Of a DNA stretch of 64,000 nt, positions 11,460 to 21,606 are shown in pieces. Source of the DNA: Halictus rubicundus (lineage: Eukaryota > Arthropoda > Insecta > Hymenoptera > Halictidae). The stretch covers positions 2,356,001 through 2,420,000 of the forward strand of contig NC_135156.1 of assembly GCF_050948215.1 (NCBI RefSeq). The letters are read 5' to 3'. Positions within the stretch are counted from its first letter, which is position 1. Every line of letters starts with the position of its first letter. The notes under the pieces were generated by a model. The model was not told where the DNA came from. It saw only the letters and a program-made list of their open reading frames with translations, and ran no database searches. The translations under genes were made by a program, and so were the position numbers.

Positions 11460-11900
11460 AACAGCTCGAAACATCTTTGCTGGTTCAGCACGGCGGCGTC
11501 AGCACAGACTCTCCTAGACACCTAATTTCAAGAACACATTGTACACACTGTACACGCGTGCGGATTCGCGAGCGCAACGATTCACGTCGACGGAGAAGTT
11601 GCGCAGCCATGTTTCTACGTCACGAGCGGCCTGCTCGCCGTGCCGTCGTCGGAAAAACGAGTTGCTTCAGCTGCCACTCTGAATGTTGACGATTCTTTTC
11701 AGACTTTGTATGACGCCAGGAAAGGGCTCGGTATAATTTAGTCGCGATTACACGCTCCGCCTTGTTTACAGACGCGAACCAGGTATACGCTGTTATTTCC
11801 GTGGAAAGGTGCTCTTCACCGTAAAAGTCGGTCTACCTCGAGGGCAGATAAACAGAGAAAAAGTAGCTCCGACTGCTTTTTACCAGGCTCCGTGTTATTC
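11460..11900. other. CpG-rich patch, possible regulatory or exon-bearing DNA
   Basis: Unlike its neighbours, this patch is rich in CpG (for example cgtcgacggagaagttgcg and gccgtgccgtcgtcgg). A frame at 11426-11689 of 87 codons runs through it without a recognisable domain. In AT-rich insect genomes such patches can mark promoters or 5' exons, but no TATA/Inr pair or splice donor could be tied to a protein. It is equally compatible with unmethylated unique intergenic DNA. Confidence 0.25.
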
Positions 11901-11993
11901 CGTTTCCGCTTTCCCTCGCAGACCGGCGACGATAAATTTCGGCCTCAAAACAACGAATAATTAGACTGTTCGAGAAATCAGTTAGTGAAATAC

Positions 11994-12530
11994 AAGGTGT
12001 GATCGAAAAGAAACCGGACTCCTGTGGTCCCACACAGATTAAATGGAAATCACCGATTAAACTCTACGCCCTTATTGATGACTTTCCAAATAAATGAATA
12101 ACCTCACATTCCTACATTAATGGTTAAGTCATTTGTTTAAAAATTACAGGTCCTCGAAGTTTGCAATTTTTGCCCATTTTGGCGAAAATTACGAATTTTT
12201 ACTTACGAATTTTTATCTCATGAACCGTTTGCCCCATTGAGCTAAATTTTTTTGTTTTATTCAGAAAGCATCGGGTTATTGTAAAATAATTTTTTCAGCC
12301 TCGATAATTAACTTTACAATGTCGAAGAATGTAAACGAATTCTTTTTTTGCGTTTTTTTCGATGGTGGCCAGGGTTTTTTAAATTATGAAAAAACATGGT
12401 CAGATTCCCTGAAGTATTACTATCAAAATGAGCCCTTCAGCAGGATGGAAAATTGAAAATTGGCGTCACAATGAGCTGGGAAAGCATGCGGTGTACCCCC
12501 GTTTCAGGTAGGCGAGCCGTGCGCTCCACT
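11994..12530 (+). repeat. Possible transposon end (caaggtgtgatcg) and flank
   Basis: At 11994 the sequence caaggtgtgatcgaaaag resembles the caggrtgt-type ends of the window's TA-flanked MITEs and is preceded by TA. No inverted partner was found downstream, so this is at most a truncated element. The following 500 bases are low-complexity and non-coding. Confidence 0.3.
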
Positions 12531-12639
12531 ATTATGGTCGGTTGCGGAACACTAATCTACATACACAGAGCTACTCTATTGTGTTTTCTATCCAATAAAA
12601 ACATATACGTATTATTGTAATTTATATGTTTACAAGCTT

Positions 12640-12735
12640 TTACTTGTGATGTGCCGCGGAATTGTCGAAAAAACGTTGGTGTGCCGTGAAAGATAAAAGG
12701 TTGTCGAGCACTATTCTATACCATTGGTCTCAAAG
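12640..12735 (-). mobile_element. hAT-like terminal fragment
   Basis: Read on the minus strand from about 12725, the segment gtgctcgacaaccttttat followed by cacggcacacc resembles the ends of insect hAT elements of the type that begins CAGTGGTCCCCAACC. Only one end is visible, without an 8-bp duplication. This is a family-resemblance call from memory of such ends, not a verified match. Confidence 0.35.
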
Positions 12736-12864
12736 CAATACCAGCAGACCTCGTATACGACTAATTAGAGAGCGTAGTTATAATTTTGTCATAATTTCTA
12801 AAAGTTTACAACATAATACAGCTGCCGTTCATATTTTTCAAAAGAAGTTAATAGACTATCTTAA

Positions 12865-13099
12865 CACTTTGACTGCCAAACTAAAAACCCGAAAAATTCC
12901 ATAAAATCAAAGCAAGGTATTTAATGAAATAAAAATTGAAAAAAATTGAATGTATAATATTGAATAGTCCTCCAACTTTCTTGCATTTTACAGATCCTAA
13001 TCAAAGTTGGTACAATGAATACATTAACGTAAAAATTTATTTTTAAATCTGGACAAATAATTCCGTCACCCACATATGGGTGACATAGCAATCAACGTG
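12865..13099 (+). mobile_element. piggyBac-type MITE P1 (TTAA TSD)
   Basis: A 235-bp non-coding element flanked by TTAA at 12861-12864 and 13100-13103. It starts cactttgactgcc and ends atcaacgtg. An inner stretch reads cacccacatatgggtga, a short palindrome. A second copy lies inverted at 56218-56450 with the same TTAA flanks. TTAA duplication is diagnostic of piggyBac-superfamily integration. Confidence 0.85.
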
Positions 13100-13287
13100 T
13101 TAAATATATATATCCGGAAAACATAAAAAAAATTATATACTTTTCTGACGGGACAGCTACGCAATATAAAAACAATTAACAATTTCGGTGTTTTTGACGA
13201 ATGGCACTTTTTGGCAACAGTTCATGGTAAGGGACCATGTGACGGTATTGGAGGAAGCATTAAAAAACTTGCAGGGAGTCACTGTAC

Positions 13288-13340
13288 TCCCCTCAATTCG
13301 AGTCAATTCCCCTGATCTGGCGGCACTGTACTGGCGACAT
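13288..13340 (+). repeat. Fragment of the LTR-like block
   Basis: The sequence cccctgatctggcg, preceded by tcaattcgagtcaatt, matches the 3' part of the LTR-like block at 51879-52065 (minus strand) and, more weakly, 36256-36455. Only this portion is recognisable. The downstream 13345-13500 bases may be unrelated. Confidence 0.45.
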
Positions 13341-13345
13341 TGTAG

Positions 13346-14341
13346 TCGCACTTTCGATAATTGCATGCGAATATTGTCTGTTGCATTCCGTGAAGACTCG
13401 TTGGGAGTAATATCGGTTGCCAAGTAACGGAAGGCGCATGACACGCGATGGTAAGAGACGCGATGATGCGACATAGTAGCGACATAGTAGAAGTGGGAGA
13501 TCTTCTACAGCTACCTCGATAGTTGTAGGAACCTCGACACTTGCAGGCTCTTTCTGTTGTGGTTTCGTGCAACTACCGAGGTTCTACCGTATCTCGTGAG
13601 CCGTTGATTAGTGGAGATAAGAATACTTCGTAGTGAAAACGAATACTTGCTGTTGGATTCGAATAAAAATGTAAACGGTAAACGTGGCTTGGAAAGAACG
13701 AACGATGAAAATGCAGGACTGAACGCAGTTAATAATCGGATTAGTATTTTCGTGCTGGTAATCCAACTAGCCTCTTTGTCCCAGCGATAATTCACTAGGT
13801 CCAACGTCGAACCGTAGCTGGCTTGCATTAATCAACGTCGAAGTAAAGAGCGTGGTGGTCCCATGACCTGGGGTTCAAGGAAGGTTCGACTTTATCAACG
13901 ACTTTATCAGGATAATCGAATGGAGTCGGCCAACCGAACTCCACGGCAGAATGCATCGTCCTGACGAAGTGGTGGGCTATCGAGCGACGATCCTGACGAA
14001 GTGACTATTTCCATGGTTCTACATTACCATCGTATATCACAATCGACAGACTCGCCAATTTCGCACCGGTAAAAATTGCTTCTTTCACGCTGGATGCGAG
14101 CATTGTTTGCACTTCGCGACGGGAACAGTGATAGATAGCGCTCTATCGCGAACGATCTTTACGCCGTAATTAAAGCGAGAGACGACGACTGTCTATCGGA
14201 ATCCACTTGCCAGTTGACCGAGGTGCAGAACAAATTGAATCTAGAATCTTCTATGCCATTTCTGCGCGATTCAGTACCTCCGAATTTTTAAACACGTTCC
14301 TCGAATTAATATATTTACAATATCAAGAATACAATTTAAAT
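13346..14341. other. GC-richer stretch, no gene seen
   Basis: This stretch has mixed composition with several CpGs. The phrase atcctgacgaagtg is repeated at about 13960 and 13991. Frames of 89 and 105 codons on the minus strand show no domain. It may be old retrotransposon leader sequence downstream of the LTR-like fragment, but this could not be shown. Confidence 0.35.
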
Positions 14342-14346
14342 CGACG

Positions 14347-14935
14347 CACAGTGCGGACAAGCACTAGACGTACTACACGTGTACCATATATCACGATGTA
14401 CGATAAATTCCTTTGGCAACTGCACATGAGGAGGAAATTGATACTATTAATCATTTAACAATCATTTCTATGCATAAATATTGTTAATTTTGTTTAAATT
14501 TATACATTTTATTGTTAAATTTCATTTTTTTGTGAATAATTACCATTACATGTACATTAATAACCAAATTTCGATTTTTGTAAAACATTTTGCCATGGCC
14601 GCACTCTCTAGAGTGCCTAAAATCGAAAAATGTTACATTAATTGTATGTGAGTGTTGCAATAATAATTCTGTACAATGGAAATTGCTCACCAAGGTATAT
14701 GCATTCTTTTTACGTCCAATAAAGCAGATTTATTTTTTGTATAAATTTTCAACGGTGGTTTTATTTATTAATTGCATATAAAACTTCAAATTAACATACA
14801 ACAAAAACGACAAAATATATCCTGAGATTCGTACGTATTCGGATATATTACTTGTTATAGTTTAATTATATATATACAATATATACTTTAATAACCAGAG
14901 AAGTGCCCAAAAATAGGCCATTTGTCCGCACTGTG
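14347..14935. mobile_element. Transib-like non-autonomous element (CGACG TSD, CACAGTG ends)
   Basis: The element is 589 bp. The left end reads CACAGTGCGGACAA and the right end is its exact inverted complement over those 14 bases. CGACG lies immediately outside both ends (14342-14346 and 14936-14940), a perfect 5-bp target duplication. GC-rich 5-bp duplications and CAC-starting inverted ends are the hallmarks of the Transib superfamily, whose transposase is the relative of RAG1. No transposase is encoded; the interior is AT-rich. The first seven bases equal the V(D)J signal heptamer. Confidence 0.78.
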
Positions 14936-14940
14936 CGACG

Positions 14941-16733
14941 TTTCAGTATAGTAACGTGTCCAAAAGGGAATAAAAAGCCTGGCAGAAATAAAACTCACTT
15001 GAGTCTATCTGAATGTAATGAATAGAGAATATTATAGGCAACGTAAATCATTTATGATCGTTATGGTTCAGGATTCATACGAAAACATCATCATATTCTA
15101 ATGAAAATGGCTCTTCAGTCGTACGTGGCTACTGCATACATAGTTCATTAAAAATTTAATGTTAAAGACTTGATCTAAGTTTATCCATCAAAATGCAAAA
15201 ATGATCAACGGAATATTCTAGCGTGACATGTGTTTTATTTATTTATTTATTTATTGCTTTAAACCAAGTGGTTTATATAAACTTAATTTCTTTACTTGTC
15301 ATTGGAGGATGGGTACAAATTATTTGGTTGAAATCTAATCAAATCTAGCTGCAGTGGAACACGTCAAAGTAATCATCCTCGCAAAAGACTGTTCTTCTTA
15401 AATAGTTTACCGTTTTATACAAAAATGTCATTTTTTTATGCAAAAATATTTTTGTCTTGCAAACGTTATTTTAGAAATAAGAAGAAAGGGTAATTATTCG
15501 GTATAGGGCATTTCTCACCGATGTCAATGACCTTGAGGTAAAGTTCGTTAGTATAGTCATCCCAACAGTTTTCCGCAAATATCTCACAAACCAAGGTCGT
15601 TCGACGGTAACATATAAAGGAAAAAGTTGTTCACAATTATGACCTTAATAAAATATTTCAAGGTCATTGAAAACAATGAGGTATGCCCTATTCCAAATCA
15701 TTCCCGAAAGAAATATTATCTAATGTTTGCTTCGTAGGCGATTTTATAAATTCATAATAATTTTACATGATAACACTTTATGATCCAGAAATAACTGTTT
15801 ATTTTATATTTATTTTATATACAACATATATTAACAGATTTTAATGAAAAAATTTAATATCTCCTTTTAATGTTCAATATGCTTTAAAAGTAAGTATAAT
15901 TAATATAAGCACAGTAATTGGGTCCCTTACCCTACTATGTTCCTATTAAATAACTCCAACAGTATTTACTTCCTTGTGTGTATACAGCTATCAAAGAAGA
16001 ATCGTTTCATGCTGTTTCAGTATAACAATAAAAATAATATTTAAACAGGGTGTATTATTTTAAATCACTCACAATATTTTTTCCGCAGTTATGGGTGCGT
16101 TTTATGGCAGATATCAAATTTATCTAGTTGCAGGAGCCGTTGAAGTGTCAAGGCGCTCCTTGGTTTTTTTTTTAAATAGAACTTTTCTTTGTATTCAGCT
16201 GGGTATGTAGCTCATTTCGAGACAAATACATAGAGTTCTAATTTGTTGGCCTTTGTCATTTCTAATTCTTGTATTCGGCAGGACGCCCATGAACATCATT
16301 ACAATGACTTATTCTATGCGTAAAATGTCCAAGAATTACAGATTTTACAACTCTAGATTGTGTTTTATGGGGTTTTAAAGAAGAAGTTTTATTAGATATT
16401 CCAGTTAAAAAATCAACTTTTGGGTCGGTGGAATAATCGTTTATGAATAGAATACATTGTATTTATATCTAAGATGGCCCTTTTAAGTGCAGGAGATACG
16501 GAACAACTTCAAGGACATTTCACGAATAAGTTTTAAAAAGCGGACCTTGAATGAATTTTAAATATCAACACATTATAGATCAATGGAATCGTTGTGGAAG
16601 GGGCAATATTCCTATTTGAATAAAAACATAATTCCGTTAAAAAAACAAAGATCACTTTAACATCTCGAAGATACACGTCTACCTAACCTAAAGTAAGTTC
16701 TAACTGAAACACTTTTTATTATATATTATTATA
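14941..16733. other. No gene seen; contains one weak MITE
   Basis: AT-rich, with (TTTA)n at about 15235-15256. Apart from the candidate MITE at 15505-15705 there is no structure and no frame with recognisable similarity. Confidence 0.45.
15505..15705. mobile_element. Candidate small MITE (tagggcat ends)
   Basis: Imperfect inverted ends, ggtatagggcatttctca on the left and, inverted, gaatagggcatacctca on the right, enclose about 200 bases with caatgaccttgag and an inverted tcaaggtcattg near the termini. TA is adjacent but the duplication is not clean. Confidence 0.45.
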
Positions 16734-16735
16734 TA

Positions 16736-17089
16736 GCGTGTCCCAGCATTGGTGGTACAACCGAGAAGGAGGTGATTCTACATGAAAAAAAGAACAAATA
16801 AAAAATGAAGAATAAAATTTTTTCATTTGGGGCTTCGTTCTCGAGAAAATCGACTTTGAATATGCAGCAAATACGCATGTTACTAGATAGGAATCGTCTG
16901 ATGCATCTGATCATAAGCAACCAATTCTACTTCCTACATATACTGAAGCAATTGAACCCGACGGATCTTTAAACTCAATTTTCTCGAGAACGTAGCCTCA
17001 AATGAAAACATTTTATTCTTTATTTTCGATTTGTTTTCTCATGTAGAATCACCCCTCCTCGGTTGCACCATTGATGCTGGGATACTCTG
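16736..17089. mobile_element. MITE family B, complete copy 1 (TA TSD)
   Basis: A 354-bp element with TA at 16734-16735 and 17090-17091. The inverted arms share gtcccagcat, the cctcctcggt/accgagaagg block and tgattctacatg, extending about 130 bases inward with ttctcgagaa. The whole reads as an imperfect palindrome. A sister copy is at 26027-26379, and a third forms the core of the composite at 30466-31309. Non-coding. Confidence 0.82.
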
Positions 17090-17577
17090 TATAATGAATA
17101 ATTTAGGAATTAATTTTGTGGTTTGCTTCAAGCTCGTTATCCCGTATGTAGCGTCTTTTCTTAGCGTCTTAAAATTTAAAAAAACTTATTTAGAGTTATG
17201 GTTAGCAAACATTCTGTAGAATTCTTGCAATGATAATAGTTGAAAAGTTTGTACATTACAGTTTCATTGACATACAAATATATTCTTTCTACCAATTATC
17301 GAAATACTCATGAAAGCTACCTAGATCTCTTTTTAATTCTATCACATTTGCGGTAGTCAACAATTAACATATTGCCATTTCAATCCTACACCTAATTACG
17401 GAACCAAGACTTGGTTTTAGCTAAAGTACCGAGGACAGTTCTAATGCGCTTATTACAATCAGATTGTCGGATATTTGCGACAAAATTGCAAGAAGAGCCG
17501 GGTATTGCTCGCGTAATTGTCTTAAACTTCGGCGAAGTGTACCAGTCTACTTTGAAGATTCTCAAGCACAGTCGTTT

Positions 17578-17602
17578 TTCTCTCTCTCTCTCTCTCTCTC
17601 TC
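17578..17602 (+). repeat. (TC)n microsatellite
   Basis: An almost perfect run of TC dinucleotides, about eleven units, in otherwise unique sequence. Confidence 0.9.
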
Positions 17603-17745
17603 CGTCATTTCTCATCGTGTAGCGCGTGCGCTGTTGTGTCGTATAGGTCCACGAAATACGACATTTGGATCGTGATTAATGTACAGGATGGATAGAGTGA
17701 TTAACGAAACTTTGAAGAACAAGTCCCGATTCATTTACTATTATA

Positions 17746-18134
17746 CAGGGTGCTCCATTTTTAACAAATAAATGTAATTATCTCGAGAACTATTCGTTAT
17801 TTGACAAAACGTTTCATACGAAACTTTTTCTGTTTCGAGGCGGACGTAAACTACGTCACGTAATATTAAAATTAAAATATCTTTAAAAGTAATAGTTTTT
17901 TGACACAAATAGGTTCATACATTTTTATACAGAACAGTGCGTAAAAAATAATACGATTCTATTAAAAAAAATAAGGATGACCATCACGCGTCCTTCACGC
18001 GTACACTTGCAAACAAACTAACGGCCCTGGATTACGTCCCCCACGAAACATAAAATGTTTCGTGTGAAACATTTTTTCAAGTAAGGAATAGTTCTCGAGA
18101 TAATCGCATTGATTGATTAAAGTGGGACACCCTA
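17746..18134. mobile_element. Palindromic MITE (cagggtgctcc ends, TA TSD)
   Basis: A 389-bp element flanked by TA at 17744-17745 and 18135-18136. The inverted ends share agggtg, then aattatctcgagaactatt, then aaaacgtttcatacgaaac-type sequence for about 110 bases. The centre holds cacgcgtccttcacgcg, a short GC-rich patch. Non-coding. TA duplication fits a Tc1/mariner-mobilised MITE. Confidence 0.8.
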
Positions 18135-18136
18135 TA

Positions 18137-19714
18137 TAAACTTACCGTCTTGCGATTTCTAGGGCAGACTCGGTTCTTCTTAGAGTAGCTGATTGGAAGA
18201 GACTCGTAACAAGTTTGTAAAAATCATGTAACCCGGGATCGAAACTGTTACAATTTTCAATCAGTTATGAAAAAACTGATTTTATGACTACTATCTTTTC
18301 TGTTCAGGGAAAACTGTTATAAAACATAGTTTATTAGTTGACATTTCGATTTCATACATACATTTTGATTTTCGTGTAAATAAGAAACTTTTATTTCCTT
18401 GAAAGTAGAAAAAATTCTAGTGGAATAATGTTTATCCTGTTCTGAAAGAGTTAATGTTACGATCAGCAGATTTCCTGAAAATGTAGATCAGATAGATCCA
18501 AAGTTGAAACCTACAAACGTTCAATGAAATTATATAAAAATCACAATGTGCTTTCATTACTAAACATACCTATTTATCCAGCTTTCAATCCTTTACATAA
18601 TACTAATTCAAAAAGTATTCTGAACTTTATATTTAAATGTGTGTTCAAAAGTATGTGATGCTCTAGTACTTTTATTAATCGTATATAAAATAACTGATAA
18701 ACTGAACTCTCACAACAGAGATCATGTGTTAATGTACGAAGTTAATATCCTTTATTGCCTTAATATAAAGAAATGATTTATAAAAGTTTGACTTTTATTT
18801 ATACACAAGTTGACAGTTTCATTCTACCTTTTCGCGTAACGCTCGAAGAAAACTTATGTTGCCAAATTAATATGAATGTGATTGGCTGTAGAGTGTCTCG
18901 GGAAAACGGCGAAGGTGATGAAAAATTAAATACAAGATTGGAATACGCACGGTTTCGAAGTATCTGTTACTGTAACTAGACAGTAGATTTTATGCATTTT
19001 TGACAAAAATTAATAGATGAAAAATAGAGAAGAAAAATTAAAGAAATTTTAGAATATCGATACATTACTAACAACTTAATGAAGCTATTAATTAGAGAAC
19101 CGTACATTGCCAAGAAATTTACCTGACCTCGGTCGCGCGCTTATCCCTTTGAATGAAAAGTTCCAAGACGGCACATGCTTCAAAAAGTTACAATGGTATT
19201 CAAAGAAGACTTAGAATTCTTTTGCGTTTCTCGCACCGAGCGGAGTTTATTATAGCGTTCCTTCCGCCTCGCATGGCTCCGACACTGTGGGAATCTCAGA
19301 ATCAGTGCTATATACGTTCCTTCGTAAAGTACTTCGACTCATTAAAGGATTCTTCATTTCTGCACTGAATTGCAATCTTCCTATTGTTCCTTCCCTCTAT
19401 TATCCAGTCTGCTTACAGGACCCGATATTGTCTTAGTTGCACGGTTCCCGGCATGCAAATTGAGACTACACGCTATGCTCTTTTTTAATCAGAATCACTT
19501 TCCCGCAAGCTCTATTTTCTATAAGTGTATTACGGATGGTTTCACTAACACCATCCACCGGCAAAAACTCCTGCACGTCCAATTTGAGGACGGAAAATAA
19601 ATATTACTACAAAAGTGAGTCAATTCATCATACAAATTTTTATCAACAATTAAGAACTCGAGCGAAACGTTTGCAACTTTCTGCTTACTTTATTTTCACT
19701 TATTTCGCGCCATG
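18137..19714. other. No gene seen
   Basis: AT-rich up to about 19100 and slightly GC-richer afterwards. The largest frames (68-76 codons) have no recognisable domain or exon borders. Confidence 0.45.
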
Positions 19715-19717
19715 TAA

Positions 19718-20430
19718 CACTGTCCAACAAAATTAAACTTTTTTCGAGTTTTGCAATACCTGTTGGGTGATTCTTATAGACTTTGTCATCCTAAAACCGA
19801 ATCTGAAAGTAGAATTGCACCATCACGCAACGTTTTCGAAAAATTTTGGTTTTTGTAAAAATGCCCGATTTTGATACGAAACGACGTGTTATGCAAAAAC
19901 TAAATACGCGAGAAAGTTCAAATTTGAGTCAAGAGATAGAGGGGACTCTCCTCTACATATTCATATAGTCAATTATATTTTTATGTAGTTCCTAATAGTT
20001 GTAAATGGTTGTTAAAGTTTGAAAATGTGCCGACGCGGGTACTTTGTGGGCTCTATTTTTGTATTTATGTGAAAAATCCTTTATCTAGCAGGAATTTACT
20101 ATACAGGAATGCATTCTACAGACATTTCTGGTAAAGAAACCATTCACGAAAAGTATTTGGTTCCCTTAATGTACGAGAAGGATCAGAAAATGTTAATTGA
20201 CAGCGTGTGCGCGACGCGTTCGCGCCAGACGGCCATTGCAGCCTTTTCGCGACTCGCCAGGGCCGTCGCTATGCGTAGTCGACGTTGGTACCACTCAAGT
20301 ATGTCTTTGCTTACTATGCTTAATTAAATACATTTTTTTTGTCTTTTTGGGTGCCAATCATTACAAAAGATTATAAAAATACGAGTTATATTCACATTTC
20401 ATTGTGGAAATGCTTAATAAAGAAAATTGA
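19718..20430 (+). repeat. Left long inverted arm
   Basis: It pairs over its full length with 20901-21603. Landmarks are caacaggtattgcaa near the outer end (inverted in the right arm), tctatctcttgactcaa and gtcgacgttggtacc. The arm contains a GC-rich portion at 20200-20290 with frames on both strands that match no known protein. Confidence 0.88.
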
Positions 20431-20722
20431 CCGCAGCAATGCGGTGACTGGAAAATTTTATTTTCAGTAATTGTTGTCTTATCTTTATAATTGTAATAAC
20501 AATGGACATTCAAGATTCTTCCGATTAAAATAAGTCCAAACACCATGTAAATGGGACTATTTTTATCGATTTTATTGATCGAAGTACATAATTAAGACAT
20601 AGATTGCTCTATATTAAATCGATAAAATCTCGCGGAAGTGTATAAATCAGCCGGACTGTTTTTGTTATATTCATGACGAAATTATTTTAAAATCAAAACA
20701 AGGAATACAATTCCAGCATTAA

Positions 20723-20866
20723 TCTTTCATCAAGATATTTCAACAATGGAAAAACGTTACAAAGGAAAAGACTTATGTGCGGATGCTTGCTGATTACTGC
20801 TGGACACTTATTATTGAAAATCGGGATACCAGGAACAAACGTCAAGCAAGGCGGAAACATTTTTAA
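20723..20866 (+). pseudogene. Transposase-like C-terminal fragment (ADYCW motif)
   Basis: A 47-codon frame opens after TAA 20720-20722 and closes at TAA 20864-20866. It contains TYVRMLADYCWTLIIE followed by a strongly basic tail (NKRQARRKHF). The pattern of an aromatic/acidic motif then a basic end looks like a genuine protein terminus, and it sits in the unique centre of the inverted-repeat element, where the remains of a transposase would be expected. It has no start codon and may be the last exon of a deleted gene. The family is not identified with certainty. Confidence 0.4.
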
Positions 20867-20900
20867 TTTGTTTACATCAGAAATAGGTAAGTTTTTGTAT

Positions 20901-21603
20901 TCAATTTTCTTTATTAAGCATTTCCACAATGAAATGTGAATATAACTCGTATTTTTATAATCTTTTGTAATGATTGGCACCCAAAAAGACAAAAAAAATG
21001 TATTTAATTAAGCATAGTAAGCAAAGACATACTTGAGTGGTACCAACGTCGACTACGCATAGCGACGGCCCTGGCGAGTCGCGAAAAGGCTGCAATGGCC
21101 GTCTAGCGCGAACGCGTCGCGCACACGCTGTCAATTAACATTTTCTGATCCTTCTCGTACATTAAGGGAACCAAATACTTTTCGTGAATGGTTTCTTTAC
21201 CAGAAATGTCTGTAGAATGCATTCCTGTATAGTAAATTCCTGCTAGATAAAGGATTTTTCACATAAATACAAAAATAGAGCGTACAAAGTACCCGCGTCG
21301 GCACATTTTCAAACTTTAACAACCATTTACAACTATTAGGAAGTACACAAAAATATAATTGACTATATGAATATGTAGAGGAGAGTCCCCTCTATCTCTT
21401 GACTCAAATTTGAACTTTCTCGCGTATTTAGTTTTTGCGTAACACGTCGTTTCGTATCAAAATCGGGCATTTTTACAAAAACCAAAATTTTTCGAAAACG
21501 TTGCGTGATGGAGCAATTCTACTTTCAGATTCGGTTTTAGGATGACGAAGTCTATAAGAATCACCCAACAGGTATTGCAAAATTTTTTTGGTGTTGGACA
21601 GTG
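20901..21603 (-). repeat. Right long inverted arm
   Basis: Inverted copy of 19718-20430. Differences seen by eye are few, for example ctagcgcg against the complement of cgcgccag, and acgtcg/atgcaa-type single changes near 21440, plus a small divergent run beside the outer end. Confidence 0.88.
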
Positions 21604-21606
21604 TAA

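Larger units (their letters stand above)
19718..21603. mobile_element. Large inverted-repeat transposon, CACTG ends, TAA TSD
   Basis: A 1886-bp element begins CACTGTCCAACA and ends with the inverted equivalent. TAA lies outside both ends (19715-19717 and 21604-21606). The arms 19718-20430 and 20901-21603 (about 710 bp each) are inverted copies differing at only a few percent of positions. The 470-base centre has a fragment of a basic protein tail (20723-20866). CACTG ends with 3-bp duplication resemble the CMC (CACTA/EnSpm) group, while a TAA duplication would also suit PIF/Harbinger. The near-identity of the arms suggests recent origin or arm-to-arm conversion. Confidence 0.82.

Noticed and set aside
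11426..11689. 87-codon frame in the CpG-rich patch as a first exon
   Set aside because: No recognisable protein; low stop frequency is expected from the composition, and no donor site could be tied to a downstream exon.
19718..20430. 72-codon frame at 20109-20327 as a transposase domain
   Set aside because: Present as an inverted copy in the other arm and without any recognisable motif; the frame reflects local GC content.
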